Source: Metridium senile
Lineage: Eukaryota; Cnidaria; Anthozoa; Actiniaria; Metridiidae
Length of the DNA stretch: 64,000 nt
NCBI GenBank assembly: GCA_949775045.1
Contig: OX459101.1
Coordinates: 18,996,316-19,060,315 of the forward strand
Direction of reading: 5' to 3'
The notes under the pieces are model-generated. The model saw nothing but the letters and a program-made list of their open reading frames with translations, searched no databases and was not told the origin of the DNA. The translations under genes and the position numbers were made by a program. How positions within the stretch are numbered: the first letter of the stretch is position 1; each line of letters starts with the position of its first letter. Shown here piece after piece: positions 24,401 to 33,842 of this stretch.

Positions 24401-27400
24401 AAACTGGTGGCTCACTAACTGTAGTTTTAGTCTTTTTTGATGCAGGTTTTGCTGGGGATGGGTCATAAGAACTCTTCTTGCCAGGGGTATTTCTGATCAG
24501 ATCAAAGAAGCCTTCTTCATCAATAGTCTTGGTGCCAATAGAATTTGCCTACAAAACAAATGAAACAAATTGTCTCACAAAAATATAACAACATTGAAAT
24601 TATATATTGTCTTCAATTGTAAACTGACAAAAGGAAGAAAGGAAATTGTGACTCTATTTATGGGTTCATGCGGATAGTTTTCAGCGGCAGCGGAAGCTGG
24701 AAATTATTTTTTTAGGGGGAGGGGGATGGCACTACAACTTTTTAAATAAGCATTTCGGCAAAAGTTAATAATGCTCTATTCTATTTTGGAGAGCAGGAAG
24801 GTAGGATAAGAGTTAGTCAAGAGGAAATTGAAGTCAACCATCTATTTTGATTTGATCAAATCACAAATTCTATCAAGCAGCATGTGTTATAGAACACATG
24901 GCTCAAATTTGTTTACAAAAACTTTATTCTAACTAGTAAGCTTTTCAGAACATTTACACTTAAACAATTTCTTATGTAAAAATTTCTGACTACTAAGCAC
25001 ATGTATGTGAAATGGCAAAACCAGACCATTGATTGTGTGCACGCTCAAAAATGATGTTGCACTGGTTTGTGTCCAATCAGAACGTGCGTTCTGTCATATA
25101 TATATTTTAAATAAATTTGATGTCAGTCTTCTCCATTACGCATGCTCCATATGCATGCTCCATATTTTTTTTTATATATAATTATAACTTATCATAGTAA
25201 TATATTGCTGGTCTACCTTGTTGGTCTTGGATGCCCCAGGATCTCGTCCTGCTATTAGGTAGGATGTCTTCTTACTGACTGCTGTAGTTACTTTACCACC
25301 GTAACGTTGGATGATATCCTGTGCTTCATCTCTTTCTATCGTCTCTAATACACCAGTGATAACAAAAGCCATGCCTTCAAAACAGTTCTCTTGACCCTAG
25401 TAATGGAGGGAAATGGAAAATGAAAAGAGAAAAAAAGAATTGACATTGTGGTACAATACTCCAGTTTCATGTTATCTACCACCGCTGTACTCTTTGACAA
25501 AAGACTCATTTGCACAGGGATAGCCTCAATTCAGGAAAATTCAAATGTGTTTTCTATTGTTAAATAGTAGACCAGTTTCATGTTATCTAGCACCGCTGTA
25601 CTATTTGACAAAAGACTCATTTGTACAGGGATAGCCCTCAATTCAGAGTAAATTCAAATGTGTTTTCTATTGTTAAGCGACAACACGTGCTTTGCTTGAA
25701 ATCTGTGAACATTTTGACAACAAATCGAGGCTTAGCCTGTGCAAATGTGCCTTTTGTTAAATAGTACAGCGGTGCTAGAACAACTGGACTGTAGTCTGAC
25801 CATTTCACAGTTCTCTTCCAACAAACAACCTCAGCCTTGATAGCGTGTAATATATTCTAAACAAATTTGACTACAGCCCGTGAAATTTCTAAGTGTTTCA
25901 ATTGTTTGATAATGTGTACATTCCTTAAAATACCACGAGCTGTAGTCATATTCAATTGTTCATCATTATTGTTGACAGTCGCCATCATCAGCTTGAGATA
26001 ATGTCATCACCATCATCATCTTTATAGTCACCATCATTATCACCACCATCACCATAATTACCATAACAATCAACATTATCAGGGATTCTGGCATTATGCG
26101 GAGGTGCGGACCCGCATAATTGACTACTTTCCGCATAATCCCGCATAATTTGCCAAAAAAAAAAAAAAAATAGATAAAAGCACCAAAAATGCACCAATGA
26201 AACAAATTAAATAGATAAAACAATAGATATATATTAGTTATCTCCCTTGCTTGCTTGAATAGTTTTTTGCCGTTTTGTTACAGTCGTACGAAGTACAAAT
26301 TGTTCATTTTCACGGCTTACAAACCAGCCGTCGAAGCGACGCCATTTTGTTTTTATTTCTATAGTATTGGGCTTCCTGTATCTCGGCCCAGGCCCATGCT
26401 GTTTGGCGGTTTTCCAAGATGGCGGAACGTTTAATTAACGGAAATCGTTAGTTCTTTTGGTTATAGTGTTGTTATTAGTTTGAATTATTGATAAAAAACG
26501 AATGATATGACATTTATGTGTAAAAAAGAACCGAAATAGGAGAGCTAAAGTAATTGAATTAGTTTTATTTTAAGTTTTAAGCGATTACGTCATCCTGCAT
26601 AATTTTCCGCATAATTTATCGTTTCTTCCGCATAATCTTCCGAAAAAATTCCGCATAATTTTGATTTTTCCTCCGCATAATGCCAGAATCCCTGCATTAT
26701 CACCATCATCATCACCACCATAATTACCATCATCATTACCTCTGGTATTTCTTTAGTTCCCAGTGCCTTAGGTCCATCTCTCTGCATAAAGCTTCTATAG
26801 CTAGCTTTCTTCTTCTCAAGTGAAGCAGGGATAACATCTTCTGATTGGGCAGCTTGCATTCTTGGTGTGTCAGCCTTCTTCTTTGGGGTTTCTTACAGTA
26901 TAGGAAATATTAAGTGTGAGTAATTCAGTCCTTCATTCATTCATTTTACAATTCACAAAGGCAGGTAAATCTACTATAGGACATGTTGTCCCCTACTAGG
27001 TAAATTACCCTATTCATAGAATATTACCATCATTATCATCATCATCATAGTCATTATTATCATCATCATGACTACCATCATTATCATCATCATGATAAGC
27101 GTTATAATTATAATCATCACAATCAACATCATCATCATAGTCATTAGCATCATCAAAATCATCATGGCTACCATCATTACTATCATCATCATCCCGCCGT
27201 TGTCATCAGCATCATCAGCAAAATTGTCAACACTATTATCATCATCACCACTTTTACCATCACAATCATCATCCCAATCATCATCATATCATCATTATCA
27301 TAATTATCTGCATCACAGTGTTGTTACCATGGTTTAGTAGGACTAGGGGTGTTCTGTGTTTTTTACCATCAACACCACCATCATCATCATCACCACCACC

Positions 27401-30400
27401 ATCACCATCATCATCTTACTATGATCAATAATATCTGTGTCGCAGTGCTTGTTACCATGACAATACCTGGTTTAGTAGGACTAGGAGTATTCTGTGTTTT
27501 TGTCTTTACGCCTTTCTTCCCAGGAGATGGTGTATCAGGGACTAGTGTTTTGGACTCTGCAACTACCTTGGCTAACTTACGGGACAAGGTAGGCTCTTTC
27601 TTGGCTGGAGACTGAGAAGAACGAGAGAAATATTATTAAATGACAAGAACACTGTGTGTGTCAGAATCACCACAAACAATATAACATATATTTTTCAATC
27701 AAAAGTCCTTTTCACGTTTTTTATCAAACAATTGTTTTCGGACTGTTTGTGAAGCCATTTCCTGCCTTCCTGCCCCTCCACTGGAACTAGAAATATAACT
27801 TTCCCCTATGTTATTTTGAGGGACACTGGAATAGAGGTTCAGGAGCTGAAAGCGCAATGGCTGAAAGGACAGTGTGGAGGGCTGTTGTGCGGGGAATATC
27901 GGCTTAGGCCGAAGGATGATTATCATTATCATCATCAGCATCATCAACATGATGATGATCATCATCATTGTTATAACATGTACCTTCTTTGATGGAGACT
28001 GTTCTTCTTTTCTCTAAAAAACAAACAAATATAATTTTTAAGGTAATTTTTTCTTATAATTATAGTTTAGGCACAGGAAAGAGTGTTTCCTCCAGTATCC
28101 AAACACGGAGAAATAAGCTGAAAAAATGAAGAGCAGCCAAGTTTTTTTAACCAACTTTCAAAGTGTTTGGATAGAGGAGGAAACACACTCTTTCAAGTGC
28201 TTGATCTGGCTTCTCAAAACATTAATAATTCCTAGTATTCTCTCAAGTCCCAGTAAACACAGCACACAGTATGCGGTGGTTGGCCAAAGTCCATAACTCA
28301 ATTTTATTATCAAAATAAACAATTAAATACTCTTATATCGAGATCACATAATTAAAACTATTCTCAAACATTGTTACTCGAGTTGAACTTAGACCACAAT
28401 GGTCTAATTTTTCAAACTATATACAACTCCTAATTGACATCCTTTCAATTAGCATAACTAGTCCCTAGTCCTCTTGTTCACATAGGAAACTATTTCTCTC
28501 TTCATTACCAACTCTCTACTATCGTTGTCCATTACAAGAGAAATACAAAGGAAAAATTTGGCCAGATTTTATGCTAATTAAGATCACATATCTAAACCTC
28601 CATCACAGTTGTGATTTCCTTTGTTTTGTTGTTGTTTTGCTCATGAATAATTAATGTGAGTTTGAGGAGTCAATATTGTACCTTCTTAGTGGGCTGAATG
28701 CTTGTACTTGTTGATTCTTTGGAAGGAGATGACTTTGTTGGTTTGTCCTTTTCTGGGGTTTCTTCATCTGATGGCTGTTGTATACAATAAGAGATCAATT
28801 ATTTCATCAGCAGCAGCATCAGCATCATCAGCATCATTATTGCTTTCATCATCATCACTATTATTATCATCATTATCATCATTATCATTAGCAGCAGCAG
28901 CAACACCATCATCATTTTCACCATCATCATCATCATCACCATCATCGTTTTCATAATCATAATCATTACCATCATCATTACCATCATCACCACCATCCCC
29001 ATCATCATCATCTTCACCATCATCATTTTCACCATTACATCAACTTCTTCACCATCATCACTATCATCACCACAATCATCATAATCATATCAGCCATCAT
29101 TATCATCACCACCATCATCATCACTACTACCATAATCATCATCATCACCACCACCATAATCATCATCATCCTTGCCTGTTTCCGTTTTGCTGGTTTTCCT
29201 GCTGATCTGTGTATTGGAGTAGAACCAAAAAAATCAGTCACAGAAACAACTTGTTTTTTAGGAGTAACAGGTTTTTTAGGAGTAACAGGTTTTTTAGGAG
29301 TAACAGGTTTTTTAGGTATAACAGGTTTTTCTTGTTTTACAGGTTTTCTTGGATTTGCCTTGGCCTTATTTTCAGCTGACTTGGTAACTTTAATGGGCTC
29401 CTCATCATCATCTGCAATCAAATTCGATATATAAAAATAATATCAATAGCTGAATCTACAATATTCATAGCCCATAGTGGGACTCCAGGGGCGGATACAG
29501 GGGGGGGGGGGGGGGGTGGATTGGGTGGATTTCCACCCCCCATTTTGATCCCTAAAAGGTTTTTTTTGACTTTTTAAATCAAATAATTAGAAAATGAATT
29601 GACTCTAAACAAAATATAAAAATAAATATAAATCAAAAGTTCCGTAATGTTCACAATGAACTGAATTATCGATTCTTTCCTTTTATCGCCTTTCTAATTG
29701 CGTTATTTACATAAGGTGTAATGAACTTGTCGATTGAATTTTTTTTCCACCCCCCCCCCCTTGAAAAATCCTGTATCCGCCCCTGGACTCAAATACATGG
29801 TTTTGGCTTTCTAGTCTGCCATGATTTATCACTACACCACAAGGACCAAACCACACTGGATGTGAAGCCAGACAAAGAATGGCGGCCTATCTGTATGCAT
29901 TATACAACGGCGAGTCGCAGAGGAGCTATTGTACAGATTGAACGTGAATATTATATATTATAGTACTTATTAAAGTCCAACGTTAGTTCTTTCATATTTA
30001 ACTAAAATTGTCAAGATAAAAATGAAGCTGGCCGAGAAAATTCAAGTTGAAACTAATTATGCAAATAAGGACGAAATCTGTATGAGATTTACAGATCTTG
30101 TCACGGATTTGATTTCTTTTGTAAAATTGTCATGAATTATTCATAAATTTTATAAGTTTTTTTAGGTTTTTTAAGTTTTTTTAGGTTATCAGTACGTTTT
30201 ATTGTAAATTGTAACTGTCATGTGTCACCCTCTTTAAATAAAGTTCATTCATAAGTTGAACACTGTAAATGGAAACGCAGAGTTGAAGTGAAATAATGAA
30301 TTGAAATGCGTTTGATATATGAGTGACATATTGATAAATAAGAAAACCAACAGAAATTTGTTATATACCTGATTCATCAAAATAGGAGGATTTCTTGCTT

Positions 30401-33400
30401 TTTGACTTGGAGGATTCCTTTTTCTTGCTACTACTTTTCCTAAAAACATGGAAATTGAATATGTGAGCATGTAGTGTTTACAAGTGTTGGTATTGTGATG
30501 CTAATTTGCCAATCATTTTAACAATAGATTTGTTAATTTTTTTGTTCTTATAACAATGGTTGGTTGTCAAAACCAAAACAAAATATGTCACTGTACGTCC
30601 ACCTATAGATGAGCGTAGTGTTTTCAAGTGTTGGTATTGTGATGCTAATTTGCCAACCATTTTAACAATAGATTTGTTAATTTTCTTTGTTCTAATAACA
30701 ATGGTTGGTTGGCAAAACCATAACAAAATATGTCACTAGGTGAGCGTAGTGTTTACAAGTGTTGGTATTGTGATGCTAATTTGCCAACCATTTTCACAAT
30801 AGATTTGTTAATTTTTTTGTTCTTATAACAATGGTTGGTTGGCAAAATCATAACATAATACGTCACTATAAGTGAGCGTAGTGTTTACAAGTGTTGGTAT
30901 TGTGATGCTAATTTGCCAACCATTTTAACAATAGATTTTTTAATTTTCTTTGTTCTTATAACAATGGTTGGTTGGCAAAACCATAACAAAATATGTCACT
31001 ATAGGTGAGCGTAGTGTTTACAAGTGTTGGTATTGTGATGCTAATTTGCCAACCATTTTAACAATAGATTTTTAAATTTTCTTTGTTCTAATAACAATGG
31101 TTGGTAACAAAATATGTCAAGTCTGTGCATTCACCTATAGAGATCTTTAGATTTGAGTTAGAGTATGAGTATGAGTTTTCATTTTTCCCCTGTTAATATG
31201 CATGTGTCACATGTGACAATGTGACAATTTTGCTGTGACAATATCACGCTTATTTGAAAAACCTGTTGTTGTAGCTTGAATGACGAAGAGTATTGTAGCA
31301 AAACTCACTGTAGAGTACAAATTTTGAGAGAGGCAATTCATCCAGAAATCTTGGCCTTTAATCAAAAACACTCTGGCAGTCAATTCAATTTCCTTTGATG
31401 ACCTTTGTTCCTCTTATGACAAGCAGGCATTTCAAATATAGTTTTTTGGCTGAAAAAATTATGAAAAAAGTTGATGTGGAGAAAATGTCCTTTTACTTTT
31501 TTTTCAAATCTAAATTTTGAATTTGTGCAAGCGCGTCTACAACAGCAAGGTAGCGCGCACACAGAAAACAGGTCTCTTATATCAACAAATGTTCTGAAAT
31601 CACGACAGGAATGAAATATCACAAACCTTAGTACTTGTGGAAGAGGTTCTTCTTCCGATTCTAGATTGAGTTAAAAATAGATTTTGTTAGAGAATGCATG
31701 TACAGTAGTTATCATCATCATTCACCATCTTGAAAAAAAAGTTGAGCTTTTTCAAAGTAGCCAGCCAGTCAATAAGTTTGATCTGTTATTCAGTTGATCA
31801 GTCCGCAATCAGTTAATCAGTCGGACATTCAGTCCGTCAGTCAGTCATACAGTCCGTCAGTCAGTCAGTTAGCCAGCCAGTAAATCAGTCTGTCAGTCAG
31901 TTGATCAACCTGTTAGTCAGTCCGCAGTCAGTCAGTCAATCCGCAGTCAGTCTGCAGTCAGTCCACAGTCAGTCCGCAGTCAGTCTGTCAGCAAGTTTGT
32001 CTGTCGTAGAATACTGAATACTGAATAGTGCATTCCAAGACCAAAATGCATTTTGTGTCATCAATTGTTTAAAGTAAAATATATAATAATTAGCTATTTT
32101 ATTCTTAGTGCATTCCATTCAAAACAATATGTCATTTAGCTATGGGGAGAAAATATCGCTTTTTTATTTCAAATTAATGGAACCCACTATGCCCTTTGGT
32201 CTTGGATGCACTATTCAGTATTCAACGTTTTTTGAAATAGCTGTTTCATTTGGTTTGCTCAATCTGTCAGTCAATCACGCTGAATTATTCTAACCTGAGC
32301 CTCGACTTTTTCTAGGCTTTTTTGGCTTCTTCTTGATAAAGTCAGTGTCATCTTCATCGTCACTTTCAGAAATCACTAATGCCTTGACAAAAAACATGTG
32401 ATTGTTAGTGAATACCATAATACAATACATGGCAGCATAGTCGAGTGGTCAGAGCATTGCCCTGGCAATTCTGTGGTGTCAGGTTGGAGTCCCACTCTGG
32501 GGCCAGTTGCACGAAGCCTGGAAAAGTTATCCACTGGATAACAATTATCCAGTGTAAAGAATTTGTATAGGTTTTATCCAGTGGTTAGCGCTATTCAGGC
32601 TTCGTACAACTAGCTCCTGACAAATAGCTGAGGCTGCATTTTCCTGATTCCGATCAGTTCAAATTCAGTTTCTTGACCATGTTTGTAAATAACCAACTGC
32701 TTTGCCTTCTTGCTATTTGGGATTAATATCTGAGGACCATTAGTGTAATCAGTAATAATGTATCAACCCTCACAAAATGCTATCTCTTTTAATACTGTGT
32801 GTAAAATTATAAGCAAAACATAAAAACACAGCTCTAAAGCGGCGTTTACACTAGCAAATTTGTTGCGTGACAAGCGCGGCAATTTCAATGGCGATTTTAT
32901 CGCAGCTTTGTCGCCGCAATTTCAAATACACTCGAATTTAAGAAACAGAAAATCACAGCAAGTTGCACTAAATTTCGAGCATGGTCAAAGTAGCATTGAC
33001 AAAGCTGCAATAAAATCGCCATATATATTGCAGCTCTTGACGAGCGACAAATTTGCTAGTGTAAACGCCGCTTAAAATGTAGACGATGGGTAATATAATG
33101 AAATTTGTAACGTTTTGTGCTTTAGCCCTTCGTCAGAGTAAAAGAAGTAAAATGTAGATAAATATAAAAATATAAAAATCAATGTTTTTATTAATTAATC
33201 ATAGAGTTCAATTTACAGCAATTTCATATACACAGAATAGAATCAAACATCATATTTCACTTTCAGAAAAGATGAAAGAATATTTTACGCAGATTGTGAT
33301 CGGGTTGTGTGTCAAATAATACTCACCCCACCCCCATACGTTGTAGGAAATTAACAAAAATCCCTTCTTGCATATGATCATGATCTCTATGAGATCGGGT

Positions 33401-33842
33401 TGGAGTCAAGTATACATCAATATACACATAATTTGATTACTAAATATTAAATTGGTATTAGAAAAGCATGAGAAAATGCATTAGGTTTCGGAAAAGTGCT
33501 TATGCGCGCTTTAACACATGCAAACGAAACAACATTGATTTATCACAATATAACTTCAACTTGCAAGTCAATCCCAACTTACTCGCTTAGCGTCTTTACT
33601 CTTCACTGATTTAACTTTGCCTTTGAGTTTTGTCTTGGTAATCTCCGGAGATGAAGATAAGGTTCGAGTTTTGGTCTTCTTATCTTGACTCGCAGACTTC
33701 GCGCCATTGGTACCAGAACTAGAAGACGATTTGAAGGTTTTCGAACTAAAAAACGACCTTATATCCTAAGGAAGTGAGAACATAGCGTCATCAGCAGTTG
33801 AAATTATTTGGTTAGTATGTTATTTTGAAAACCTACCGCCAT
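10567..33842 (-). CDS. RFC1: Replication factor C subunit 1 (clamp-loader large subunit), 24 exons, 1,066 aa
   Basis: RFC1 is the large subunit of the nuclear RFC pentamer that opens PCNA and loads it at primer ends. Coding exons, 5' to 3' on the minus strand: 33837-33842, 33583-33765, 32295-32382, 31627-31660, 30369-30439, 29176-29411, 28682-28774, 27984-28013, 27467-27611, 26740-26891, 25217-25396, 24266-24548, 23199-23342, 22157-22375, 19976-20067, 18815-18952, 18146-18241, 17058-17156, 16339-16487, 14904-15021, 13658-13803, 12921-13002, 12090-12227, 10567-10845. All phases agree and the total is 3,201 nt. Domains: N-terminal MADIRSFF with a PIP-like IxxFF; Lys/Ser/Pro-rich linker; BRCT about 347-432 (FVITGVLETIERDEA); AAA+ from about 503, Walker A GPPGVGKT at ~568-575, DEVD at ~637-640, sensor-1 CND at ~669-671; RFC1 C-terminal domain about 760-975; basic tail. 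Human RFC1 is 1,148 aa. Intron 6 has a GC donor. The two-codon first exon (ATG GCG) is the least certain. Confidence 0.96.
10950..11240. repeat. ~104-bp tandem repeat, about 2.7 units, RFC1 intron 23
   Basis: Units share ttttgatatcttttacgatg and actaaatcgtttagtgtttt. No coding content. Confidence 0.85.
11258..11870. repeat. 111-bp minisatellite family, about 5 units, RFC1 intron 23
   Basis: Same unit as 1-920 (tgtttgatatacacgatagg, aaaaatgttgacttaacttt), ending with the cgtttcgagctttagccctt motif followed by a short inverted segment (ttacggtgttacaaatttca). The 167-codon open frame is a repeat artefact. Confidence 0.9.
12228..12395. repeat. 15-bp minisatellite beside the RFC1 exon 23 acceptor
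   Basis: About 11 copies of tcatgtgtattgtgg start just upstream of exon 23 (exon boundary 12227). On the transcript strand the acceptor is preceded by atttcattt directly after the array. Confidence 0.9.
12400..12920. repeat. (ATC)n / (ACC)n microsatellite, RFC1 intron 22
   Basis: Imperfect atc, att, acc triplets fill nearly the whole intron. All the low-complexity frames here come from the triplet period. Confidence 0.9.
13158..13265. mobile_element. Palindromic miniature element, family B copy 1, RFC1 intron 21
   Basis: Ends ggggccggttgttcaaagc and gctttgaacaactgggccc; the interior is largely self-complementary. A related element (ends ggggccagttgcacgaagcc) interrupts the SINE at 32.5 kb. 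Confidence 0.8.
13415..13650. repeat. (ATC)n microsatellite, RFC1 intron 21
   Basis: Imperfect atc/acc triplets ending a few bases from the exon 21 donor at 13657. Confidence 0.85.
13929..14290. mobile_element. Inverted-repeat element plus family C fragment, RFC1 intron 20
   Basis: Arms 13929-13997 and 14112-14182 are reverse complements (ccatctggaatggttgatct within). Next to the right arm, 14195-14280 matches one half of the element at 63.09-63.25 kb (gtctctatcattgcaagctc, atgcaaaggcc). Confidence 0.7.
14300..14895. repeat. ~110-bp tandem repeat, about 5 units, RFC1 intron 20
   Basis: Units share cactgtagtcaatgtaat, agtagtagactctaaacgc and tagtacaaactaaatagtca. The last unit ends beside the exon 20 donor (14903). 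Confidence 0.9.
15085..15490. repeat. ~120-bp tandem repeat, about 3 units, RFC1 intron 19
   Basis: Each unit starts with ctaacccgtgaaacacactt and ends with the near-inverse actttgtttcacgggttaat, so every unit is itself a hairpin. Confidence 0.85.
15639..16043. mobile_element. 405-bp inverted-repeat element, RFC1 intron 19
   Basis: Arms of nearly 200 bp starting ttgccggatttcaaaccgtt and ending with its complement, with an internal palindrome (aaccggacaacttgac...). It splits a (GAT)n array (15525-15638 and 16044-16310), so it post-dates the array. Confidence 0.85.
16044..16312. repeat. (GAT)n microsatellite, RFC1 intron 19
   Basis: Imperfect gat/aat/ggt triplets; right-hand continuation of the array at 15525-15638. 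Confidence 0.9.
17165..18125. repeat. ~950-bp GAT/GGTAAT array with higher-order structure, RFC1 intron 17
   Basis: Triplet repeats (gat, ggt, aat) arranged in recurring longer blocks, such as the gatgatgatgatggtaataa block seen at about 17221, 17342, 17484, 17537 and 17667. A second sub-block (attgagtatgattataatga) occurs at about 17808 and 17926. It spans almost the whole intron between exons 17 and 18. Three open frames of 230-330 codons here encode only Met/Val, His/Tyr or Ser/Pro runs and are not genes. Confidence 0.95.
18285..18800. repeat. (TTGA)n microsatellite, RFC1 intron 16
   Basis: Imperfect ttga tetramers with embedded ttcattcatagaataattg blocks at about 18575, 18640 and 18740. 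Confidence 0.9.
19445..19910 (+). repeat. Intron 15 arm of a large inverted repeat, with an antisense copy of RFC1 exon 13's end
   Basis: 19445-19600 is the reverse complement of 24080-24235, and 19745-19890 of 23485-23645. Between them, 19598-19664 copies the last ~60 nt of RFC1 exon 13 with its gtaagt donor, in opposite orientation to the gene. The blocks are shuffled relative to the partner arm, as expected for old nested copies. Confidence 0.85.
20153..20537. mobile_element. 385-bp TA-flanked inverted-repeat element, RFC1 intron 14
   Basis: Ends aaggactgggta and tacccagtcctt, TA on both sides, arms extending inward (agatcaagatatgtaagatt and its complement). No coding content. Confidence 0.8.
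20548..20870. mobile_element. hAT-like non-autonomous element with cagggttcgtgct ends, RFC1 intron 14
   Basis: Terminal repeats cagggttcgtgct / agcacgaaccctg, subterminal copies of aaggagttttcaaggagttt, and cgtttt flanking both sides. CAGGG ends suggest the hAT superfamily; hAT duplications are 8 bp, and only 6 match here. Confidence 0.7.
21113..21190 (+). mobile_element. tRNA-derived SINE head, copy 2 (truncated)
   Basis: gcagcatggtcgaatggtca matches the head of the 8.52-kb SINE; the B box has decayed. The body is missing, cut by the element starting at 21191. Confidence 0.75.
21191..21790. mobile_element. 600-bp inverted-repeat element with repeated tgtccgtcacg motif
   Basis: Terminal repeats atatgggtcattccac and gtggaatggcccatat. 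Inside, taatgtccgtcacg occurs at about 21378, 21399, 21590 and 21759, two close together near the left-centre and one subterminal. Lies in RFC1 intron 14. Confidence 0.75.
22565..22995. repeat. (ATC)n/(ACC)n microsatellite, RFC1 intron 13
   Basis: Imperfect atc triplets with a more regular caccaccatcatcatcat block at 22770-22900. Confidence 0.9.
23068..23260 (-). repeat. Tandem duplication of the RFC1 exon 13 3' end and donor
   Basis: A ~94-bp unit containing the last ~58 nt of exon 13 (aggaagaagactcaccctaa on the gene strand), its donor and some intron is present twice. The genuine copy is joined to the rest of the exon (23199-23342, donor gtaagt); the downstream copy (about 23103-23160) has donor gtaggt and lacks its own acceptor. 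Confidence 0.85.
23462..24235 (-). repeat. Intron 12 arm of a large inverted repeat with internal tandem copies
   Basis: Partner of 19445-19910 in opposite orientation. A unit containing ccgttaagtcctccacattt and cttcatatagcag is repeated about five times (23700-24180). One repeat is split by a miniature element (23911-24072). Confidence 0.85.
23911..24072. mobile_element. 162-bp miniature element with gtctggttcacac ends
   Basis: Ends gtctggttcacac and gtgtgaaccaggc. Flanked by ttaag on both sides (23906-23910, 24073-24077); neighbouring uninterrupted units read ccgttaagtcctcc, so the five bases are a target duplication. The interior is strongly self-complementary. Confidence 0.85.
25440..25790. 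repeat. Dispersed repeat blocks in RFC1 intron 10
   Basis: Two direct copies of a segment containing gttatctaccaccgctgtac and ttgacaaaagactcatttg (about 25475 and 25580), and an inverted copy near 25750 (aatagtacagcggtgctaga). The same segment flanks the exon 13 copies at 19.69 and 23.05 kb, so it belongs to one dispersed family. Confidence 0.7.
26080..26694. mobile_element. ~615-bp hAT-like element with cagggattctggcattatgc ends, RFC1 intron 10
   Basis: Terminal repeats of about 23 bp; subterminal cgcataat motifs recur about ten times near both ends, as with transposase-binding repeats. Inserted into an (ATC)n tract; flanks share cattat. No transposase frame. Confidence 0.8.
27005..27420. 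repeat. (ATC)n microsatellite with a decayed copy of RFC1 exon 9's end
   Basis: Imperfect atc triplets at 27028-27300 and 27360-27420. Between them 27315-27357 matches the end of exon 9 (gtttagtaggactagg, ttctgtgttttt), but the donor bases present at 27459-27466 are missing. Confidence 0.8.
28065..28202. mobile_element. Palindromic element, RFC1 intron 7
   Basis: gaaagagtgtttcctcc ... ggaggaaacacactcttt and the inner tatccaaacac/gtgtttggata pairs form one hairpin. Confidence 0.7.
28795..29170. repeat. (ATC)n microsatellite, RFC1 intron 6
   Basis: Imperfect atc triplets from about 28800 to the exon 6 donor, so close to the splice site that the array starts within a few bases of it. Confidence 0.9.
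29170..29176 (-). promoter_or_regulatory. Non-canonical GC splice donor of RFC1 intron 6
   Basis: On the gene strand exon 6 ends ...aaacag and the intron begins gcaagg. This is the only junction that keeps phase 0 with exon 7 (acceptor acaacag|cca) without adding a Met-rich run from the (GAT)n array. gc-aag donors belong to the known minor GC-AG class spliced by the major spliceosome. Confidence 0.75.
29486..29785. mobile_element. ~300-bp element with caggggcggatacagg ends, RFC1 intron 5
   Basis: Terminal repeats caggggcggatacagg / cctgtatccgcccctg with adjacent poly-G and poly-C runs, flanked by gactc on both sides. CAGGGG ends suggest hAT. The interior is AT-rich without a gene. Confidence 0.75.
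30470..31125. repeat. ~120-bp minisatellite, 5 units, RFC1 intron 4
   Basis: Same unit as at 3.0-4.1 kb (gtgtttacaagtgttggtat, ttctaataacaatggttggt). Confidence 0.9.
31790..32000. repeat. (CAGT)n-type microsatellite, RFC1 intron 3
   Basis: Imperfect cagt/cagtc/cagtcag repeats. Confidence 0.85.
32429..32790 (+). mobile_element. tRNA-derived SINE copy 3, interrupted, RFC1 intron 2
   Basis: The head (gcagcatagtcgagtggtca) and body (ataaccaactgctttgcctt, gggattaatatctgagg) match the 8.52-kb SINE. An inserted element (32500-32622) splits it after the tRNA-like part. Confidence 0.85.
32500..32622. mobile_element. Palindromic element, family B copy 2, inside the SINE
   Basis: Ends ggggccagttgcacgaagcc and its degenerate complement; interior ccactggataacaattatcc/ggttttatccagtgg is self-complementary. 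Comparison with SINE copy 1 (cccgctctgtccactagctg) gives the uninterrupted target. Confidence 0.8.
32838..33075. mobile_element. ~236-bp inverted-repeat element, RFC1 intron 2
   Basis: Ends gcggcgtttacactagcaaa / complement with long self-complementary arms. Next to it (33080-33145) is a fragment of the 111-bp family end motif. Confidence 0.8.
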
